DNA of 64,000 nucleotides, taken from CAVTSA01 sp963737225 (GTDB lineage Bacteria; Chloroflexota; Dormibacteria; Dormibacterales; Dormibacteraceae). Position numbers and translations under genes: made by a program. The notes under the pieces are model-generated. The model made no database searches and was not told the origin of the DNA. It worked only from the letters and a program-made list of their open reading frames with translations. Numbering within the stretch: position 1 is the stretch's first letter; each line of letters opens with the position of its first letter. Shown piece after piece: positions 60,384-64,000 of this stretch. The DNA lies in the NCBI GenBank assembly GCA_963737225.1, contig CAVTSA010000009.1, positions 127,635-191,634 of the forward strand, read 5' to 3'.

Positions 60384-62657
60384 TTGACCGCCCACTCGAC
60401 GTCTGGCAGGGGTGCGGCGATGGATGCTGCCCACGCGCTGTTGCCTCTGGCAGAAGCCAAACTCGCGGCACCCCGGCCTCGTCCGGCACTTGTCGAGCGT
60501 CGGCGGCTCTTGACCGCGCTTCGTGCCGGCAGCGGGTCGGCGCTGACACTGGTTGCGGCTCCCCCCGGGTACGGGAAGACGACGGCCGTGCAGGCCTGGT
60601 GCGCGAGTCAAGCGTCACCGGTCGCCTGGCTGACGCTCGACCGCGCCGACAACGACCCGGTACGGCTATGGACCTACATGGCAACCGCGGTCGATCGCGT
60701 GCGTCAGGGTTTAGGTCGCAGGGCGTTGCAGCAGCTTCGGCTCTCCGGCGGCGCCATCGAGAACCCGGTCGACGAGCTCATGAATCGGGTGGCGGCGTTC
60801 TCCAAGCATCTGGTGCTCGTCCTGGACGACTTCCAGGAGGTGACCTCCCCGGATGCGCTGCACTCGGTGCAGTACGCCGTGAAGCACCTCCCCGCCTCGG
60901 CGAGCCTGATCGTCGTGACCCGTTCGGATCCCGACCTCGGGCTGGCTCAGATGCGTGCTCAGGGAGCATTGTCCGAGCTGCGTGCTCCGGACCTCGCCTT
61001 CACCATCGAGGAAGCGCGGGAGCTCATTGTCGGTGGCCAGCACCTGGACCTCGCCGATGAGGAGATGAAGCAGTTATACGAGCGCACCGAGGGGTGGCCG
61101 GCAGCGCTCTACTTGGCTGCGATCTGGCTTCGCGGCGTCGGCGATCCTCATCGTGCGGTACAGGACTTCGGTGGGGACCACCGCTTCGTCGCCGACTACC
61201 TGAGCCACGAGGTCATCCGCAACCTCGATGACGACAGTCGCGCGTTCCTCCTCCGAGCTTCCGTTCTGAGCCGCTTCACTGCCCAACTCTGTGATGTGGT
61301 GCTCGATCGCTCGGATTCTGCGTTGAAGCTGATCGAGCTTGAGCGCTCGAACTTGTTCGTCGAAGGGCTGGGGAACGGAGACTGGTTCCGCGTGCATCCG
61401 CTCTTCGCGGAGTTCGCCAGGTTCCAGCTCGAGGCGCTCGATCCGGGCGCGCGCGTTACTCTGCAACGGAAGGCCGCGGCCGTGCTTCGGGCGCTGGGAC
61501 TGCCCGACGAGTCCGCACATCACGCCGCGGCAGCCGGGGATCATGAACTCCTCGCCAGCTTGTTGACTGAATATCACCTGCACTTTCTTCGGCACGGCCA
61601 GTCGCAAACACTCCTCCACTTCGCGCGAATGCTCCCCGAGCAGGAGCTCATGAAACATCCGGTGTTGGCAGCAGCGGCAGCCACGGCCGCGGCTAACCTG
61701 GGCAACCGAGCGCTGGAAGTGCGTCGCTTCGCCCAAGTAGCAGAGCGAGGAAAGACCGCAGATCCGGACCATGAGACGCCTTTCCTCGAGGTGGGCCTAG
61801 CCACAGTGCGAGCATTCTCGGTGGACGACGATGTCAGTCGGGCGGTACGTGAAGGGGCACGCGGCGTGGAGATAGCTCAGGCGGCAGTCCACGAGCTCCT
61901 GACGGGCGCGCTGGCCGCCTATTCGGCCGCCCTCTATCTGGCCGGTCAGAGCGACGCTGCGCGGACCGCAGCACTTCGCGCCATCGTTCAACCGGACATT
62001 ACGAAGAATGTACCCGGACATGTGGTGGCGAGGACGACTCTGGCGCTTATCGCGGTCGATCGTCACCTTCTGCGAGCTGCTCGGATGCACGCCGAAAGGG
62101 CGAAGGCGATTATCGGCGGTATCGGCAACAGCCGGACCTGGCTCGGTGCAAACGCGTCATTGGCGATGGGCGAGGTTCTCGCCGGCGAAGGCAACCTCGT
62201 CGAGGCCGAACGTTATCTCGTGGTGGCTGAAGGATTCTTCGTGGACGAGGTGCCGACGGCACACCACGCATGGGTCCAGACCCTGCTGTCACGAGTCCGT
62301 TGCCGTCGGGGTCGTCTCGTGGAGGCTCAAACGGTACTTCGGTCCGCACGAGAAGAACTTGATCAACTGGCGGCCGGCGGCCGGTTGCCCGCTCTGATCA
62401 CCCAAGTCGAAGTGGAACTTCGGGACGCGCACACGAGGGCCGCGGGCGGCGCGATCCTCGAACCGCCGAGCGACGCTGAACTTGCAGTGCTGCGACTGTT
62501 GCCGACCGACCTTTCGGCCCGGGACATCGGAGCCAAGCTGTTCATCTCCCTGAACACCGTGCGCCCACATACTCGTGCGATCTACGCCAAGCTCGGGGTC
62601 AACTCGCGGGCGGAAGCTGTTGCCCGCGCCCAAGAGCTTGGTCTCGTGGGGCGATAA
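60384..62657 (+). CDS. LuxR/MalT-type ATP-dependent regulator (LAL-like)
   Basis: A 757-residue STAND regulator. Walker A VAAPPGYGKTTAVQAW lies near residue 55, LVLVLDDFQEVTSPDALHSVQY is the Walker B region, and a long TPR-like helical region follows. The C-terminal LuxR HTH is LSARDIGAKLFISLNTVRPHTRAIYAKLGVNSRAEAV. It would be an inducer-responsive activator; ligand and targets unknown. The start TTG 60384 follows AGAGGGA; ATG 60420 is the alternative. Confidence 0.88.
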   Translation: MTAHSTSGRGAAMDAAHALLPLAEAKLAAPRPRPALVERRRLLTALRAGSGSALTLVAAPPGYGKTTAVQAWCASQASPVAWLTLDRADNDPVRLWTYMATAVDRVRQGLGRRALQQLRLSGGAIENPVDELMNRVAAFSKHLVLVLDDFQEVTSPDALHSVQYAVKHLPASASLIVVTRSDPDLGLAQMRAQGALSELRAPDLAFTIEEARELIVGGQHLDLADEEMKQLYERTEGWPAALYLAAIWLRGVGDPHRAVQDFGGDHRFVADYLSHEVIRNLDDDSRAFLLRASVLSRFTAQLCDVVLDRSDSALKLIELERSNLFVEGLGNGDWFRVHPLFAEFARFQLEALDPGARVTLQRKAAAVLRALGLPDESAHHAAAAGDHELLASLLTEYHLHFLRHGQSQTLLHFARMLPEQELMKHPVLAAAAATAAANLGNRALEVRRFAQVAERGKTADPDHETPFLEVGLATVRAFSVDDDVSRAVREGARGVEIAQAAVHELLTGALAAYSAALYLAGQSDAARTAALRAIVQPDITKNVPGHVVARTTLALIAVDRHLLRAARMHAERAKAIIGGIGNSRTWLGANASLAMGEVLAGEGNLVEAERYLVVAEGFFVDEVPTAHHAWVQTLLSRVRCRRGRLVEAQTVLRSAREELDQLAAGGRLPALITQVEVELRDAHTRAAGGAILEPPSDAELAVLRLLPTDLSARDIGAKLFISLNTVRPHTRAIYAKLGVNSRAEAVARAQELGLVGR

Positions 62658-62684
62658 GTATCACGCGCGTAGTGGTCTGGCTCG

Positions 62685-63004
62685 CATAGGGCTTCGGTCG
62701 GCTTGCCTCGTGAACGGCCGGAATTGTCCGCGACCGCCCTGGCAGTCGTCGTCATGCCAGCTCTGGGCTGGCGGAAGCGGTCGTTGCGGGCAAGGTGAAC
62801 AGCGCGGCGCTTCGAGCCGACGCCGCCGAGAGCTTGGCGTGCGCCTATCTCACCCTGGTTACGTTGCTGGGCGTTGTGGTGTTTGGTCGGTGGTGTGCCG
62901 AGTACGTAGCGGCCCTGGTCCTCGCCCTCCTGGTCCTGCGCGAAGCTCGGGAAGCGTATGCCGAAGCGCGCGAGGCGGACGAGGGCGAAGACGCAGACAA
63001 GTAG
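62685..63004 (+). pseudogene. Cation diffusion facilitator remnant, frameshifted
   Basis: The 62685-62790 part (LSATALAVVVMPALGWRKR) and the 62795-63004 part (RADAAESLACAYLTLVTLLGVVV, then LVLREAREAYAEAREAD) match the C-terminal half of CDF metal transporters with a frame break at GG near 62792-62794; one added G joins them. The N-terminal TM helices are missing. It probably exported a divalent metal when intact. Confidence 0.7.
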
Positions 63005-63027
63005 GCAGTGGCGCCCCAACCGGGGTG

Positions 63028-63545
63028 ATGGACCATGGTTCCGACGTGTTCGCGCTCTTGCTGGTCGCCGCTTCGCTGTCCCTGAGCAACTTCGCCGCGG
63101 CGATAGGGATCGGGCTATCCGGAGTCGACGCTCGGCTCCGGATCCGAGTCGCTGTTGCCTTTGGTCTCTTCGAGGCGGGGATGCCTCTGCTGGGACTGGC
63201 CCTTGGTATCGCGTGGCCGGCACTCTCGGATCGCACGCGAACTGGGTCGCTGGCGGCCTGCTCGCAGCGACCGGCATCCTCACGATTGTCACATCCTGGA
63301 AGCCGTTGCCATGGATGGTCTCAGGAATTTCGCACTTCGGGATCGGGCGCCTGCTGGTCTCGGCATGCGCATTGAGCATCGACAACTTGATCGTTGGCTT
63401 CGCACTGGGGCCTACAGAGTCCCGGTGGTCCTGGCCGCCCTCACGATCGCCGTCGCCAGCGTAGTGCTCTCTCTGCTTGGTCTGGAACTCGGCAGGCGGC
63501 GGGGCGAACATGTCGAGCGAAACGCCGAGATCCTCAGTGGAGGTG
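63028..63545 (+). pseudogene. MntP-like manganese efflux protein, frameshifted and truncated
   Basis: TM segments ALLLVAASLSLSNFAAAIGIG, RVAVAFGLFEAGMPLLGLAL and, after a frame break near 63210, AGTLGSHANWVAGGLLAATGI; then SACALSIDNLIVGFALG and, after another break in GGGG near 63407-63410, a last part VPVVLAALTIAVASVVLSLLGLEL. Each break needs one added base. The end (GGV) at about 63545 is cut by the IS3-like sequence that follows. It is inactive in the sequence as given. Confidence 0.8.
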
Positions 63546-64000
63546 TGTATTGCCCCAGGTTTTTTGGAGATCTTGGCGCTTGGAGTAATGTCCACGCGAT
63601 GACCGCGCAGAACCGAGTATAGAGGAAGCGGTAGAGCTTCCTTGAGTGTGCCGCTCCGCGGCCATCCTCCCCCCGAGCCATCTCGGTGGAGGGTCTGGGG
63701 AACAGCATTTCAGGCGACCGCTCGGACCCGTTCCCGCCACAGCTGCTCATACTCGCCGGCGGCAGGTTGTCGGCCGCGCTGTGCAGGCGCCGGTGGTTCC
63801 ACCAGCGACCCACTCGGCGGTCCCCATCTCGACTTGGACCGCACCGCACCGCGCCACGGCCCCCGGCGGTTGATGAGCTCGGCCTTGTAGAGGCTGTGGA
63901 CGCTCTCCGCGACCGCGTTGTCGGTGAGCAGCCGCCTGGGAGCCCACCTGACCGCACCCCGCCCGCCTCCGCCAGCCGCTCGGCGTAGCGGATCGACAGA
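63546..64000 (-). mobile_element. IS3-type insertion sequence, partial at window end
   Basis: The minus strand from 64000 to about 63700 encodes the C-terminal end of an IS3-group transposase: NAVAESVHSLYKAELI, WWNHRRLHSAADNLPP and EYEQLWRERVRAVA, the last in a different frame; at least two frame breaks are present. The 5' part is outside the window. Its right end is at about 63545-63575, directly in mntP. A degenerate copy or one with sequence errors. Confidence 0.75.

Overview
The window is a 64 kb piece of a very GC-rich bacterial chromosome. GTG and TTG starts are frequent, and many stop/start junctions overlap by four bases (ATGA or GTGA). A MshC-like mycothiol ligase, an F420-type PPOX protein, a heterodimeric (Yc/Yd) lycopene cyclase and a CrtEb-like prenyltransferase point to Actinomycetota or a neighbouring high-GC lineage such as Dormibacterota. 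The window alone cannot decide between these.

Region 1 (1-44 kb) is a dense chromosomal backbone. It opens with a TPP riboswitch controlling a pyrimidine-type permease and thiD. Next come a DUF255 thioredoxin-fold protein and a single-chain LutB-LutA-like Fe-S protein. A compact minus-strand carotenoid operon follows (crtB-crtYc-crtYd-ubiA fusion-crtI). It diverges from an FAD monooxygenase across a small palindromic operator and lies near a MarR regulator. Further on are DUF427, amidase, ogt, a frameshifted hotdog thioesterase, dxs (isoprenoid precursors), a DUF3267-like membrane protein, DoxX, DUF2203, coaA and an esterase. Two different IS110-family elements flank a BNR-repeat protein. Then come SRPBCC, nfeD-stomatin, PPOX, a penicillin acylase and small proteins, mshC-metK, DUF1345, a minus-strand acyl-CoA block (NDP-forming acyl-CoA synthetase, acyl-CoA dehydrogenase, crotonase), VOC and LLM flavin oxidoreductase genes.

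Region 2 (44-64 kb) is accessory. It has looser gene spacing, broken genes, an LPXTG surface protein, a Nudix-like/methyltransferase fusion, a VOC-MarR pair with a double operator, and many small enzymes of resistance-like families (two APH-type phosphotransferases, a Lnu-like nucleotidyltransferase, GNAT, methyltransferases, a P-loop kinase). Three direct repeats of the 3' half of a CAU-anticodon tRNA (about 52.99, 55.75 and 59.95 kb), with three tyrosine-recombinase 3'-end remnants, suggest serial insertion of small integrative elements at one tRNA target. The end holds a LuxR/MalT-type regulator, broken CDF and MntP metal-efflux genes, and an IS3-type insertion that truncates mntP and runs off the window.

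The strongest non-genic signals are two dispersed repeat families. The first is a ~66 bp element with two TTGGTGCACCAA palindromes exactly 42 bp apart, present three times and always between convergent genes. The second is a ~62 bp inverted element ending GCCGTTTG...CAGACGGC, present four times. Several frameshifts are explained by a single missing base, usually in a G/C run, and they cluster in the last 16 kb.
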